DNA of 64,000 nucleotides from Bolinopsis microptera (GCF_026151205.1 NC_087079.1:11956635-12020634); one strand, 5' to 3'. Counted from the first letter of the stretch, positions 25,901 to 33,504 are shown. Translations and numbers: made by a program. Notes: generated by a model not told the origin, from the letters alone.

Positions 25901-27770
25901 TCTGACAGTCGTACGCGAAATACTGGTACGGCTGAGAGGGAAGTGTTAATTCAAATGCTTATATTTCTTCTTTAACCAGTCTTACGATTAATATTATATT
26001 CTAAGAAGTATCAAATATCACACAACATTCATGAAAATTAAAATTAACACCAAATGCAAAGAAACGATCATTATTCATTGGAAAAGAATGCAAACAGGAA
26101 CATTTTCAAAATATTGAACTTACAATCCAGTTTTTGCCGTAGTCAGTACTCCTTTCGATAACCATAGCACCAGGACGGAAAGAGTAGAAGACCATGATGA
26201 GATGAGTAAACTGGAATGTAGTCTCCAGGTCCAACTGTAGTGTTACCTTGTCCAAACCTGAACAGGTATTCAGGGTAACATGCCTCTCTAATCAAACTAT
26301 ACTGTAGCGAATATTAGTGTTACTTTGTTATAGTATTTAAGAAGAAAGGGAACTAAGACTTATACTACTAGGAGTAATATGTTTATTAGTGTGTCGTGCT
26401 GTGCTTACACTTGTTAACAAAGGATAATTACTTAAACTCTTTGTTACAAGGATAAAGTATTTTATCGACAGGAATGTCTTATTTTGTCTTATTTTGTCTT
26501 ATTTCTACATGAGCGACACTGACGAATATTTACCCCTGGTAAAATGCAACAAAATACCAACATTGTGCACATTTACATTGTCCGCTTCACTAAAACTCTC
26601 AACTGGAGACAGACAAACAGTTCCTGCCCCCCCCTCATTTCAATCATCCTGGACAACTCTTACCATTCTCAGCTTTCCACCAAGTAGTGCGAGACTTGAT
26701 TCTCCTATCTTTCATGTAGTTTGGAGGATGTTGTTTGTAGATGTTACTGGCGTCACAATTGTCACACATGATCTCTTCTCGGTCGTTAGAGATAAGACAA
26801 TATTCCTGCAGTCATTTATATTACTTGGTGGTAATATGTTAATCGAGATTAATTAGTAACTTTTAATTTAAGTCAAGTGTTCAGAAATACTGCTTATTTT
26901 TGGGCATATCATTACCTCAGCACTTTCTTGCCCACAGGTGGAATTAGCTGTAACTCGTCTTCCCTTCAGAAGATTACCCCATCTTGGGTAACAGCTACTA
27001 TTTGCACACAGAGACTCGTACTCATCTGCAGGAGGAATCATGTGATGACTATAGGTAGTTCAAGCGGTTCCAATTATAAGTTATCTTTACTAATCAATGG
27101 AAACACTACTAAAAACATCTCAATTAACGTACCTGTACCAACACCTCTGAATCGGACAGAGGCAGTGTCGACAGACAGGAACATTATAGAATCAACATCT
27201 TGACTCCAGGAGACACTACATTGAGCTTCTTCTGAGCTTTCAAATACATATTCTAGAACAAGTACATCATTGCATTCCAAGGTCAATGAATTGTCCTTCT
27301 TTTTGATGGTCCAGAATTTAGTATCATCCTCAGGTAATGAGCTGAACTTCATTTGAATTGCCGTACACGGAGAGATAGTGTAAGTTGGCTCTGCTCCAAA
27401 AGTAATAGTCAGATCGCCAATCACACTCCCTTCTCCCCAAAAGCGTATTGAGACCTTATCATCACTACCAAGGGATGATTTCGTTTCTATTTGCAGAGGG
27501 TAGGTCATTATATCAAATTCTAGTTTATTATCATGATCCACATCAGCCCAATCTGAAATTATAAAAGTTAATAACATATCATCTTACAGTCTGGATACTT
27601 GATTGAGCCAAATTATGGTAAACGTTATGTTATAACCAATTGTGAAGATGTGTCTTAGCTTACTGACCTGTAAGATCAACGCCTTCATCGTCCAGGACAA
27701 AATCTCCCTCATCAAGAATATTAGCAGAGGAGCGGACAAGAAGGAGGCACGATATCAAGATGCCTATCAT
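274..27770 (-). CDS. Laminin beta-like subunit gene, N-terminal part (12 exons, continues past window start)
   Basis: Secreted basement-membrane protein; beta chains assemble into laminin trimers, and the N-terminal domain drives network polymerisation. Coding exons on the minus strand: 27668-27770, 27133-27552, 26916-27025, 26664-26805, 26124-26257, 25764-25931, 24893-25038, 24142-24224, 23381-23539, 2361-2423, 1625-1744, 274-447. All junctions are AG/GT with matching phases, giving 607 codons plus one base. Order: signal peptide (residues 1 to about 19), an unrecognised 139-residue region, laminin N-terminal domain (about 175-425), then laminin EGF modules. Diagnostic blocks are SCYP near the domain start, [24 protein letters not shown] and [15 protein letters not shown]; the last two match beta chains rather than alpha. 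Intron 9 (2424-23380) is about 21 kb and contains a potassium-channel gene on the other strand. The rest of the protein lies beyond base 1. Assignment is by eye. Confidence 0.9.
1625..1744 (-). CDS. Laminin-like gene exon 11: laminin EGF module 2, second half
   Basis: A 120-bp phase 1-1 exon encodes [19 protein letters not shown], then YGYYQVDG and a terminal DICQ, completing EGF module 2. The acceptor is GTGCAG and the donor GTAAGT, both on the minus strand. The open frames seen here in other phases are shadows of this exon. Confidence 0.88.
2203..2360. repeat. 44-bp tandem repeat, 4 copies, each with an RFX X-box-like motif
   Basis: Motif copies start at 2211, 2255, 2299 and 2343, exactly 44 bp apart. 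Each contains GTTGCTATGGTTAC (third copy GTTGTTATGGTTAC), whose reverse complement fits the RFX X-box consensus GTNRCC-N2-RGYAAC. The last copy overlaps the donor of laminin exon 10. The sequence match is direct; binding is inference. Confidence 0.75.
2361..2423 (-). CDS. Laminin-like gene exon 10: start of laminin EGF module 2
   Basis: A 63-bp exon, too short to be seen as an open frame alone, encodes [21 protein letters not shown]. It is flanked by a TTTCAG acceptor and a GTCGGT donor. It is recognised because its phases join exon 9 and exon 11 exactly and the product matches the CNCNGHS...C...F start of the second beta-chain EGF repeat. The donor overlaps the last unit of a 44-bp repeat array in the intron. 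Confidence 0.85.
2424..4230. other. Intron sequence without recognisable gene
   Basis: AT-rich intron of the laminin gene. It contains a G-run at about 3668-3692. Bases 3598-3665 match 19778-19845 (same strand, about 68 bp), marking a dispersed repeat. Nothing coding seen. Confidence 0.6.
4231..7253. repeat. 34-bp minisatellite, about 89 copies
   Basis: A near-perfect tandem array built on GTTTACTTGTGGTAGTACCG plus TGTAAAAAGAAGAG. Two main unit types differ at ACCGTGT versus GCCGTTT and often alternate. Rarer types have AACGTGT or AGCGTGT, and some units have small A-run length changes. There is no open frame and no unique spacers. It lies in intron 9 of the laminin gene. Confidence 0.95.
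7254..8328. other. Intron segment with G-rich tandem duplication
   Basis: At 7577-7610 and 7691-7725 the sequence CTTGCACTATCCTAAC.TTTGAATG is repeated, each copy followed by long G-runs and GGTACT blocks up to about 7785, giving strong G-quadruplex potential. A short hairpin (CTACACCACTA/TAGTGGTGTAG) lies at about 7326-7352. The remainder is AT-rich with no gene seen. Confidence 0.65.
8329..8530. repeat. 13-bp tandem repeat (TTTGTAGTATTAG), first array
   Basis: About 15 copies of TTTGTAGTATTAG. The array stops abruptly at the poly-G end of an inserted element and resumes at 11235, so both arrays are parts of one array split by the insertion. Confidence 0.85.
8777..10915. repeat. GA-rich low-complexity tract (GAGGA/GACTGAGGA repeats), interrupted
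   Basis: Nearly pure purine on the plus strand from 8777 to 9676 and again from about 10337 to 10915, built from imperfect GAGGAGGATGACT-like units. The interruption is the small element at 9677-10336. A reverse-complement relative lies at about 34985-37015. Confidence 0.85.
9677..10336. mobile_element. Small inverted-repeat element with a CGTAGCCAGGATTTTTCTTT-G(n) core
   Basis: The ends contain TGCAGATTTCGT on the left (about 9682) and its reverse complement ACGAAATCTGCA on the right (about 10324). The interior carries GCACGTAGCCAGGATTTTTC followed by a G-run and GC-rich sequence with hairpins. It splits the GA-rich tract, so it inserted there. Exact ends are uncertain. Confidence 0.5.
11235..11372. 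repeat. 13-bp tandem repeat (TTTGTAGTATTAG), second array
   Basis: Continuation of the array at 8329-8530 beyond element P1, about 10 copies. It ends at the foldback beginning at 11378. Confidence 0.85.
11378..11964. repeat. Near-perfect 287-bp inverted repeat (foldback) with 13-nt spacer
   Basis: The left arm 11378-11664 and right arm 11678-11964 are reverse complements with one mismatch noticed (GACGTTTCGCC against GACATTTCGCC). The spacer is AATAGCTTCCTAC. Each arm includes CTTGAAGAAGCCATGGAGG followed by CGAAA.GTCGGC, a motif resembling the long terminal segments of Penelope-like elements. The family call is a guess. A transcript would fold into one long hairpin. Confidence 0.8.
11991..12486 (+). 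repeat. 5' LTR
   Basis: 496 bp, TG...CA ends within a TGTAGAG/CTCTACA inverted pair. The matching copy is at 18258-18753. Confidence 0.92.
12867..13990 (+). pseudogene. Gag of the LTR element, broken, with two CCHC zinc knuckles
   Basis: The first 136 codons from ATG 12867 read as a gag matrix/capsid-like protein ([33 protein letters not shown]). A TAA at 13275-13277 interrupts the frame, which continues unchanged from 13278 to about 13547 ([13 protein letters not shown]). A later shift moves the reading frame before the nucleocapsid part. Two CX2CX4HX4C knuckles are clear, at 13784-13825 ([14 protein letters not shown]) and 13880-13921 ([14 protein letters not shown]). Gag normally packages element RNA. 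With a nonsense codon and a frame change, this copy should not make a full protein. Confidence 0.75.
14434..15799 (+). mobile_element. ORF1-only LINE derivative inserted in the LTR element protease gene
   Basis: The left end begins with a run of T. The right end finishes in CAAATCAAATC. AGAT stands on both sides (14430-14433 and 15796-15799) as a short target duplication. It separates FLLD from TGAS of the LTR element protease active site, so the insertion is placed to the base. It contains one intact ORF1 and about 350 bp of 3' sequence, but no endonuclease or reverse transcriptase, so it is an internally deleted, non-autonomous element. Confidence 0.7.
14529..15449 (+). CDS. ORF1 protein of a non-LTR retrotransposon (coiled coil plus RRM-like domain)
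   Basis: An intact frame of about 306 residues from the ATG at 14529; an upstream in-frame ATG exists at 14502. The N-terminal half has [10 protein letters not shown] and a long amphipathic stretch rich in K, E and Q ([15 protein letters not shown]) typical of a trimerising coiled coil. The C-terminal half has [28 protein letters not shown] and [16 protein letters not shown], the pattern of RRM-type ORF1 RNA-binding proteins of LINEs. It would bind element RNA. The intact frame inside a broken host element suggests the insertion is recent. No ORF2 follows. Confidence 0.72.
   Translation: MYTTEDDLHLTRSQKKLKDFNYEEKEDVEGCADRWFTSMASLLKLENFEIRGDMDQEILMSPSIYKRYMAEWVMQAADLVRRQSSQMSAMMEIVECLKTEALADKEKMVRLQDQLLVQKDEQLQLFKTSVEETVQTTVETGIKSYSAAVQKNSTNGAVCNSKILKNVMKSVAAEEDRSKNLIVFGLKEEDGEQLSALVAAVLEEIGEKPHFEATRVGWKRPGITAIRPVKITVPSSTAVHQILMKTGRLRMADAHKDVWICPDRSSEERATRKNVVTDLKKKRAEQTHLDHYICNGKVCSRVKKAP
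15812..17302 (+). CDS. LTR element polyprotein remnant: protease, KEPPSPV repeats, integrase C-terminus-like
   Basis: The frame really enters at 15797 with DTGAS, the active site of a retroviral-type aspartic protease; the first ATG in frame is 15812. [15 protein letters not shown] is the second protease landmark. Residues about 104-263 are some 23 copies of a seven-residue unit, KEPPSPV with variants KELFSPV and KEPPSTV (16121-16600). The last 90 residues ([33 protein letters not shown]) resemble the GPY/F-like tail of a gypsy integrase. Everything between, including reverse transcriptase and the integrase core, is missing without loss of frame. The 5' end of the protease is cut off by the LINE insertion. 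Confidence 0.65.
   Translation: MNLVSEDFVKKHNLLYLVKNATFKLVGITGMPLQVLGVIRGAHVIIKGTVFEIDLVVTSKMKEECILGQIFFEKYGMILDFNNKTVSNYSFIANLCERPPNSQEPPSPIKEPPFPVKELSSPIKEPPSPVKELFSPVKEPPSPVKEPPSTVKEPPSPVKEPPYVVKELFSPVKEPPSTVKESHSPVNEPLSPVKEPPSTVKEPPSPVKEPPSTVKEPPSPVKEPPSVVKELLSPVKEPPSPVKEPPSVVKELFSPVTESPIPVGKSPPPGVQRDSSLETKPQYSVKDLILMFDLKSQKEHDTADTHTKKQNNFKKEPLPQHAVENNPALREKSLSKSPLVNHTAFESLPTQTYFICVANKVKTNNEDKMDTESEESTKQDSTPIRNSDTPIDPHASLKTDSTVYYKSGAHLAPATYHDMKDLYNVVRNNISVSQIRHKTFHDKTRRFRRTDKRGDKVLVLKPLSPSIKHYRKFRKYYRDPWCIKKVLSQWTYSYTK
16121..16600 (+). repeat. 21-bp coding tandem repeat, about 23 copies
   Basis: Units encode KEPPSPV and variants. Because the unit is a multiple of three with no stops in several phases, three other frames are also open across it; these are shadows. 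Confidence 0.85.
17303..18257. other. 3' untranslated region of the LTR element
   Basis: AT-rich sequence between the polyprotein remnant and the 3' LTR. A 14-codon acidic frame starts at ATG 17834 ([12 protein letters not shown]) and may be the end of a lost protein. Nothing else seen. Confidence 0.55.
18258..18753 (+). repeat. 3' LTR
   Basis: 496 bp, nearly identical to 11991-12486. The purine stretch GAACGGAAGAT just before it may be a weak polypurine tract. Confidence 0.92.
18787..19180. repeat. 13-bp tandem repeat (TTTGTAGTATTAG), third array
   Basis: About 29 imperfect copies with TTTTTAG and TTTTAAG variants. It follows the LTR element and is the same motif as at 8329-8530 and 11235-11372, so the LTR element and foldback lie within or beside one original array. 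Confidence 0.85.
19181..20344. other. Presumed upstream region of the Kv gene
   Basis: AT-rich. It contains the 68-bp dispersed repeat at 19778-19845 (copy at 3598-3665) and an AGT microsatellite at about 19902-19930. I could not identify a promoter element with confidence. Confidence 0.5.
20345..22651 (+). CDS. Voltage-gated potassium channel, Shaker/Kv1-like (3 exons, complete)
   Basis: Tetrameric plasma-membrane K+ channel subunit. Exons 20345-21518, 21604-21731 and 22160-22651 join in phase to give 597 residues. A T1 tetramerisation domain (about residues 61-150) carries the [15 protein letters not shown] block. S1-S6 follow: S2 with ESMCIIWF, S3 with SVVDVVVI, an unusual S4 at 21221-21271, the TVGYGD selectivity filter at 21482-21499, and S6 with an IPMP kink in place of PVP. 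The C-terminal tail begins with an acidic, glycine-rich stretch and is otherwise unrecognised. The start is the first ATG in frame ahead of T1. An AATAAA at 23119-23124 could be the poly(A) signal. The gene lies wholly inside intron 9 of the laminin gene, on the opposite strand. By eye, S4 keeps only three of the usual arginines, and the S2 glutamate equivalent to Shaker E293 is isoleucine. Confidence 0.92.
22652..23380. other. Presumed 3' UTR and downstream region of the Kv gene
   Basis: AT-rich, no coding frame. AATAAA at 23119-23124 is a candidate poly(A) signal for the plus-strand channel gene. Laminin exon 9 begins at 23381 on the other strand. Confidence 0.45.
23381..23539 (-). CDS. Laminin-like gene exon 9: laminin EGF module 1
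   Basis: This 159-bp phase 1-1 exon encodes the cysteine pattern [18 protein letters not shown] followed by HHALPW and a terminal SCK, the classic first laminin-type EGF repeat of beta chains. The acceptor (TGTCCCAG, minus strand) lies about 20 bp from the edge of a 33-bp tandem repeat that fills the intron upstream. The donor GTTAGT opens the 21-kb intron 9. Confidence 0.88.
23560..23995. repeat. 33-bp tandem repeat, about 13 copies, next to a laminin splice acceptor
   Basis: Units of TGTGTAACTTAGTTTTACTG plus TGCTGTAGTGC, the later ones shortened. It lies in intron 8 of the laminin gene, about 20 bp upstream of the exon 9 acceptor. The open plus-strand frame over it (repeated [11 protein letters not shown]) is an artefact of the repeat. 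Confidence 0.85.
24073..24122. repeat. Perfect 24-bp hairpin with 2-nt loop in laminin intron 8
   Basis: The arms 24073-24096 and 24099-24122 (CTAGTGTTACACCAGTGTTA and on) are exact reverse complements around AG. The hairpin starts 14 nt downstream of the exon 8 donor in the transcript. Confidence 0.8.
24142..27025 (-). CDS. Laminin-like gene exons 3-8: laminin N-terminal (LamNT, domain VI) domain
   Basis: Six exons (26916-27025, 26664-26805, 26124-26257, 25764-25931, 24893-25038, 24142-24224) encode a complete LamNT domain of about 250 residues. Landmarks in order are [15 protein letters not shown], the cysteine pair [93 protein letters not shown] and [14 protein letters not shown]. These align by eye with vertebrate laminin beta-1 and beta-2. 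LamNT domains of alpha, beta and gamma short arms join to polymerise laminin. The last exon begins EGF module 1. The 3' end of exon 25764-25931 is repeated in the following intron. Confidence 0.9.
25064..25175. repeat. 29-bp tandem repeat with CACGTG, 4 copies, in laminin intron 6
   Basis: Units of CTGTTCATATATCACGTGTG plus AAATCTCAT. Each carries the palindrome CACGTG (E-box type). The array begins about 25 bp upstream of the exon 7 acceptor in the transcript. Confidence 0.7.
25683..25825. repeat. Tandem duplication of the 3' end of laminin exon 6
   Basis: About 60 bp covering the end of exon 6 (from CTGTACCAGCAAATA through TTACAAGGTTA, minus strand) are repeated once in the adjacent intron, 74 bp away, with three or so differences. 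The copy keeps a weaker GTTATA in place of the GTTAGT donor. Confidence 0.75.
27133..27552 (-). CDS. Laminin-like gene exon 2: extra N-terminal domain of unknown family
   Basis: This single 420-bp exon (139 codons plus split codons, phase 1 at both ends) sits between the signal peptide and the laminin N-terminal domain. Laminin beta chains normally pass almost directly from signal peptide to the SCYP block, so this is an added module. The sequence looks beta-rich, with alternating hydrophobic residues, four cysteines, an ITFG motif, FWTIKKK, and a closing block with [12 protein letters not shown] and DTASVRFR. It faintly recalls extracellular lectin-like or farnesoic-acid-methyltransferase-type domains, but I cannot name a family. 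Symmetrical 1-1 phases are those of a shuffled extracellular domain exon. Confidence 0.8.
27668..27770 (-). CDS. Laminin-like gene exon 1: start codon and signal peptide
   Basis: The ATG is at 27768-27770 on the minus strand. It opens a short hydrophobic stretch ([16 protein letters not shown]), which is a typical secretory signal peptide, followed by an acidic linker. The exon ends in phase 1 at a GTCAGT donor. The splice acceptor at 27553-27555 continues the frame. No promoter element could be identified upstream, and a 5' untranslated exon cannot be excluded. Confidence 0.85.
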
Positions 27771-29012
27771 TGTCTCTGATTATACTTTCACCAGAACATG
27801 AGACTAGGCTTTCTAAGAAATACCATAAAGTTATTGAATAAACTAAATTTAGCGTTATTTGCTATTCTTTTCATGTCATCAAAAAAATTTATAGTTTGGT
27901 GGAACTTGGGCAATGTTATAATAGAAGCTGGTACAGAAAAATGCCACTCTTCTGCTATAGGTTTTGCAACCTAATAGTACTATACAAATGCATATATAAA
28001 CTTTTGTAGCCTAGAACTTTTGAACTAATTAAGTGACTGTATTCATGCATCACATCGTCCTCTTGTGTGAAAAGAGGAGCCAAAAAGATGACTGTTTTCA
28101 CAGTGTGGTGAGAGGATAGTGATAACACTAAATGCTTTTGAGTCCCAACATGCACAGCAAATTTTGTGAAATACCCCTGCAGAGTAAAAAGATAAAACTT
28201 CAATAAAGTAGTATATCAAGTAGGCACTTCTTGGAAAAGAAAATTTGCGACAAAAACAATACAAATATTTGCATGTTCCTTAAAATTTGTTTTATTTTAT
28301 AATAAACATTAAATTGTACTGAAGGACGCCCCTACAAGATCCATGATCTTTTAACAAGGCCCCCTACTATCCTGTGCCAGTTAATACATACACTATGGGT
28401 AAATATGATTCAACTATGCATATGTATCTAGAGACCACTTAAAAGCAATTTTAAATATATTTATACGTTTTAAAGGGCATCTTGACATACAAGGTAAGAC
28501 CAATTAATTAAGATGATGGGTTATCTTGTTTCGCCTTGTATTAACTGTTAACACTTCCTGAATAGCACGTGAGAGTTATGAAAATAGACGAAGAATGTCC
28601 TATAGGCTTAATGTCGAAGTTATTAAAGTTATTGTCGTGGAGTAATGTTTAGTGTACACATGTTATTGGATAGGTATTATAGTATAGTATGGTATAGTAC
28701 TGTCTTTACAAAACACTACAATTCAGATGTACTGAGGGAGTAACCTAAGAAGGATAATGATTAAGAGCAGCCAGTAAAAACTAAAAAATGTAAACATTAG
28801 TAATAAGCATTTTCGGACTCAATTAACAAACAACAGCAAAAACGTGAATACAATCAAATACTACAGAATGTCGAAAAAGCCTCCATCACCCCCACTATAC
28901 TATACTAATTTTCAGTACAATAGGAAAAATAGCACCAGAGGCATTTCAGTTCTTGTATTGAGGCATCTTGTATTGAGGCATATCTTCAATCACCTAGCAG
29001 AAAAGGCTTGAA
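27771..29012. other. Region upstream of the laminin start codon
   Basis: AT-rich with no gene recognised; presumably 5' UTR and promoter of the laminin gene at the low-coordinate end. No confident motif. Confidence 0.45.
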
Positions 29013-31054
29013 GGTTTACAACCTACCAGGACGCGCGCCGAGTTGGACTCGTCGAACAAATATTTTACGAGTATCACCCGTTGAGAAAAGGCTTGCTCAG
29101 AGCATGTATTATTTTAGGGGGTTATAGGGGAGCAAAAACATTGCAAACTGCTGCAATTTACGACAAAATTTCACACCGATTTCCTTTGTAGCCCAATAAT
29201 AGTGCTACGCCAGGGTAGTCCATTAACAATGGACAATGTAGTAGCTAAAAGTATTATTTGAGTATTCTACCAAGACGCACGCCGAGTTTGACTTGTTTAC
29301 AGTAATATTTGGAGCAAATATTTTTCAAATTTCACCCGTTAAATTTTACCAAACGTGCCTGTCTCTATTGTCTATGCACGGCAATCTTTTATAGATCTTG
29401 CATACATGGTCCTCTATACGTAATAAAGAAGCAAGCAATAAACTAATAAGCCAGGTATAAAGTTAAATCAATACACAAATTATTTGTAGCGCTGTAAAAG
29501 TATCATCCTGGGATCTCAATCCATCAATAATAATAACACCTGGACTTACCACAACTTCCACATCGCCCCTCACTCAATCACAGACCAAACCATCTCATCA
29601 CTCACTCACCAAATTGCCGACCCAATATCTATTGAAGTGGCGAAAATTTTCTAGACAAATGATATTTCGATATTATTGCTGCAGCAGATACAAATACCAA
29701 CATTATTATATTCCCAAACGTTTGAACCTTTAAATTAACTAGGAAAGTCAATCCTCAACTTGATTTTTACTGTTTTAAACAGATATGATGATATTAACTT
29801 AATTTATTATTATTATTATTTTTTTTTTTTTTTTTACATACTCCTTCTTAGTGTGGTGACTTGGGGTCCATAAATATAACAATACAAGCTGATAAACCAA
29901 AAAGAACAACTGGGGTAGGTAGGTAGCCCTGGTGGGTGCGTAAACTTTACGGTCTGCTCTCTCCAAGATCAGCCTGCTTCTCCATTTTACCGTGAGGCCT
30001 AATTTCTAGATTTTATAAAATATACAATGCAAGTGCAGGTTTACTAATCTTAATCTACTTAACAACTCAATAGCCCAAGTCACCATACCCGTAGTATATT
30101 CCATGGTAATAGAAGAGCTTTAAAGTTTTTCAAATTGTTGCTATAATTGATTTAAATAAAAATTTGTTGTTTTCTTGAAAAAATTTGTTGTTTTCTTGAT
30201 GCACTACTGGGTCGCGCGCGCATCCAATAATGCTTCTCGCAACCGCTTAAGCAGATCGGCGAGATGCAAAGGATTGACATCGTGAATCAAACAAATTATA
30301 TTTGAGTATTTAATTTGTATTTGTAGTTTTAGCGCCATGCACTACTGGTGCGCTGCGCATCTTCTCGCAACCACAAATTGGTGGGATGTGCACCAGTACT
30401 AGGCTTTGCCGAGCTACGAATGATCGACATCGTGAATCATTAATGAATATTTATAGTTTCATTCCAATGAAATAAATTTCTAAATTTGGGATTTTGTATA
30501 ATTCCCGTTTATTTATTTGAAGGAGGGATTTAAATTTTGGATAATATTATTTTGTTATACGTTCTGATTCTTATCGTCATTTACCGTGGCAAAAGCCATA
30601 TAGCCAGGATACGGCCGCGTACTTGGTACTCGTGCGCGGTGTGCCCACAACGTGAAAAATATTAACGTAAGCTTTTGCTCTAACCAGAGCCCTCTCGCTT
30701 GCAGTAGCGCGCGACCGCTTGTGAAACAAGCGCGTCACGCAGTACGCGTACACACATGGCTATGTGAACGTAAGCTTCAATAATAGTCTTATTGCTCATT
30801 CATAAAAACTTTATGATAGACAACAGCTTAATTGACGTTGTCAATTCTTCGCAGCTTGGTGAGGCCCAGTAGTGCATTTCGCCGCACGTACGCGCCGATC
30901 GTTGTTGCGAGAAGCATAATTGAGTGCGCGGCGCGGCACAGTTACGCATCGCGCTACATATAAATTTAACGGGTGATACTCGTAAAATATTTGTTCCATA
31001 TATTAGGACCGTCGACGAGTCCAACTCGGCGCGTGTCCTGGTAGGTTGTAAACC
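29013..31054. mobile_element. Terminal-inverted-repeat element of about 2 kb, non-coding
   Basis: The left end reads GGTTTACAACCTACCAGGAC and the right end is its reverse complement (31035-31054). Inverted similarity continues for about 70 bp through GAGTTGGACTCGTCG and TTTTACGAGTATCACCCGTT, the right end having an extra 20 bp. A degraded extra copy of the end lies at about 29272-29350. The interior has a T-run at 29822-29835, GCGC-rich repeats and no transposase. A lone right end recurs at 62036-62140. Confidence 0.65.
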
Positions 31055-31205
31055 TACACCATATAAAGGCCATTAAAGCATTTGAATCAGTTAAAAAAGT
31101 TTCAGTTTTATATCTTGTACGGTTTTTGCGGAAACCCGAGTTAAAGTTGATGCCGTGGTGTCAGTAAAATGGTGCGGATAAATAAATATATATATATATT
31201 AATTT

Positions 31206-33147
31206 GAGACAGAAATTTTGGACAATTTATCTGCTTACGTGTAATTTCAAACTCTTATCAGTTACCATGTCTTTTATCTAATTTTTATCAGCAGAGTTAT
31301 AAATCTGCTGTTCATTTGTAGTTATTACCTTGCTAGTTATGAGTAAATTTTTGCCTTCCATCAATTGAGTGCAGCTTTCAGTTTTAAAATTTTCAGTTTA
31401 TTCAGATTTTTCGTTTTCGATATTGCAAATTTTTAATAAATCATGTTCAGATTATGGTGATAATGGATGTAAAGGTACTTCAACCGAATTAACAATCCAA
31501 CCGTGTGTATGACGTGTCCCAGTAGCCAATCATAATATATGTATTTCTACCGGTGACACATTTAGATGGCGGTTAGATGAGTACACTACTCTCACAAGCA
31601 TCTCGAGTCTCTCGGTGATCCTGCCTCCACACCACACTCAGTCTGGACTCCCTTCCGGCCGACCGAACTATTTTCCTAATATCTCCTAATATAACTTTGA
31701 TCGAACAAGCCTAAATTCATGATGCACTATAAACTTGATTAGAGACAGAAATTTTAGACAATTTATCTGCTTACGTGTAATTTCAAACTCTTATCAGTTA
31801 CCATGTCTTTTATCTAATTTTTATCAGAAGATTTATAAATCTGCTGTTCATTTGTAGTTATTACCTTGCTAGTTATGAGTAAATTTTTGCCTTCCATCAA
31901 TTGAGTGCAGCTTTCAGTTTTAAAATTTTCAGTTTATTCAGATTTTTCGTTTTCGATATTGCAAATTTTTAATAAATCATGTTCAGATTATGGTGATAAT
32001 GGATGTAAAGGTACTTCAACCGAATTAACAATCCAACCGTGTGTATGACGTGTCCCAGTAGCCAATCATAATATATGTATTTCTACCGGTGACACATTTG
32101 GATGGCGGTTAGATGAGTACACTACTCCCACAAGCATCTCGAGTCTCTCGGTGATCCTGCCTCCACACCACACTCAGTCTGGACTTCCCTTCCGGCCGAC
32201 CGAACTATTTTCCTAATATCTCCTAATATAACTTTGATCGAACAAGCCTAAATTCATGATGCACTATAAACTTGATTTGAGACAGAAATTTTAGACAATT
32301 TATCTGCTTACGTGTAATTTCAAACTCTTATCAGTTACCATGTCTTTTATCTAATTTTTATCAGAAGATTTATAAATCTGCTGTTCATTTGTAGTTATTA
32401 CCTTACTAGTTATGAGTAAATTTTTGCCTTCCATCAATTGAGTGCAGCTTTCAGTTTTAAAATTTTCAGTTTATTCAGATTTTTCGTTTTCGATATTGCA
32501 AATTTTTAATAAATCATGTTCAGATTATGGTGATAATGGATGTAAAGGTACTTCAACCGAATTAACAATCCAACCGTGTGTATGACGTGTCCCAGTAGCC
32601 AATCATAATATATGTATTTCTACCGGTGACACATTTGGATGGCGGTTAGATGAGTACACTACTCCCACAAGCATCTCGAGTCTCTCGGTGATCCTGCCTC
32701 CACACCACACTCAGTCTGGACTTCCCTTCCGGCCGACCGAACTATTTTCCTAATATCTCCTAATATAACTTTGATCGAACAAGCCTAAATTCATGATGCA
32801 CTATAAACTTGATTTGAGACAGAAATTTTAGACAATTTATCTGCTTACGTGTAATTTCAAACTCTTATCAGTTACCATGTCTTTTATCTAATTTTTATCA
32901 GAAGATTTATAAATCTGCTGTTCATTTGTAGTTATTACCTTACTAGTTATGAGTAAATTTTTGCCTTCCATCAATTGAGTGCAGCTTTCAGTTTTAAAAT
33001 TTTCAGTTTATTCAGATTTTTCGTTTTCGATATTGCAAATTTTTAATAAATCATGTTCAGATTATGGTGATAATGGATGTAAAGGTACTTCAACCGAATT
33101 AACAATCCAACCGTGTGAGACGTGTCCCAGTAGCCAATCATAATATA
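31206..33147. repeat. 537-bp tandem repeat array, 3.6 copies
   Basis: Units begin at 31206, 31742, 32279 and 32816 (GAGACAGAAATTTT), spaced 536-537 bp and almost identical. The last is cut at about 33147, before a SINE. No open frame; satellite-like or a tandemly duplicated element. Confidence 0.92.
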
Positions 33148-33160
33148 TATATATATTTAA

Positions 33161-33504
33161 GCGGCCAGGTAGCGCAGTTGGTTAGAACGCCTGTCTTACA
33201 ATCGTTAGGTTGCGAGTTCGAAACCCACTGACTGCCTGGTCGTGGGGTGAGCGTCGTCGACGTTCAGCTAAGGATCATGAGTGGTCTATGCAGCCTCCCG
33301 GTCTACTCAGCCGAATACTCGAGAAATCGGGTGTGAGGGTTAAATGAGGAGCTGCACATTGCAGCAAAGTCTCGGACGAAGAAAGTATGGTACACACTAC
33401 CTTAACCGTCACTGGCCAAAAAAGATCCTTCGGCTTCCTGTAATTGGCTGGTTGCACTTGTGTAACATTGTGGCTGTTGGAATACACCGAAGAAAAATAA
33501 GTGT
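33161..33504 (+). mobile_element. tRNA-derived SINE
   Basis: The head has a polymerase III A box (TAGCGCAGTTGG) at about 33170 and a B box (GAGTTCGAAAC) at about 33215 in the right spacing, within a degenerate tRNA shape whose acceptor and T stems no longer pair fully. About 270 bp of unrelated body follow. A poly-G-ended element has inserted into its tail at 33505. Confidence 0.65.

Noticed and set aside
33161-33240. Functional tRNA gene
   Set aside because: A and B boxes are present but the T and acceptor stems are mispaired and about 270 bp of SINE body follows.
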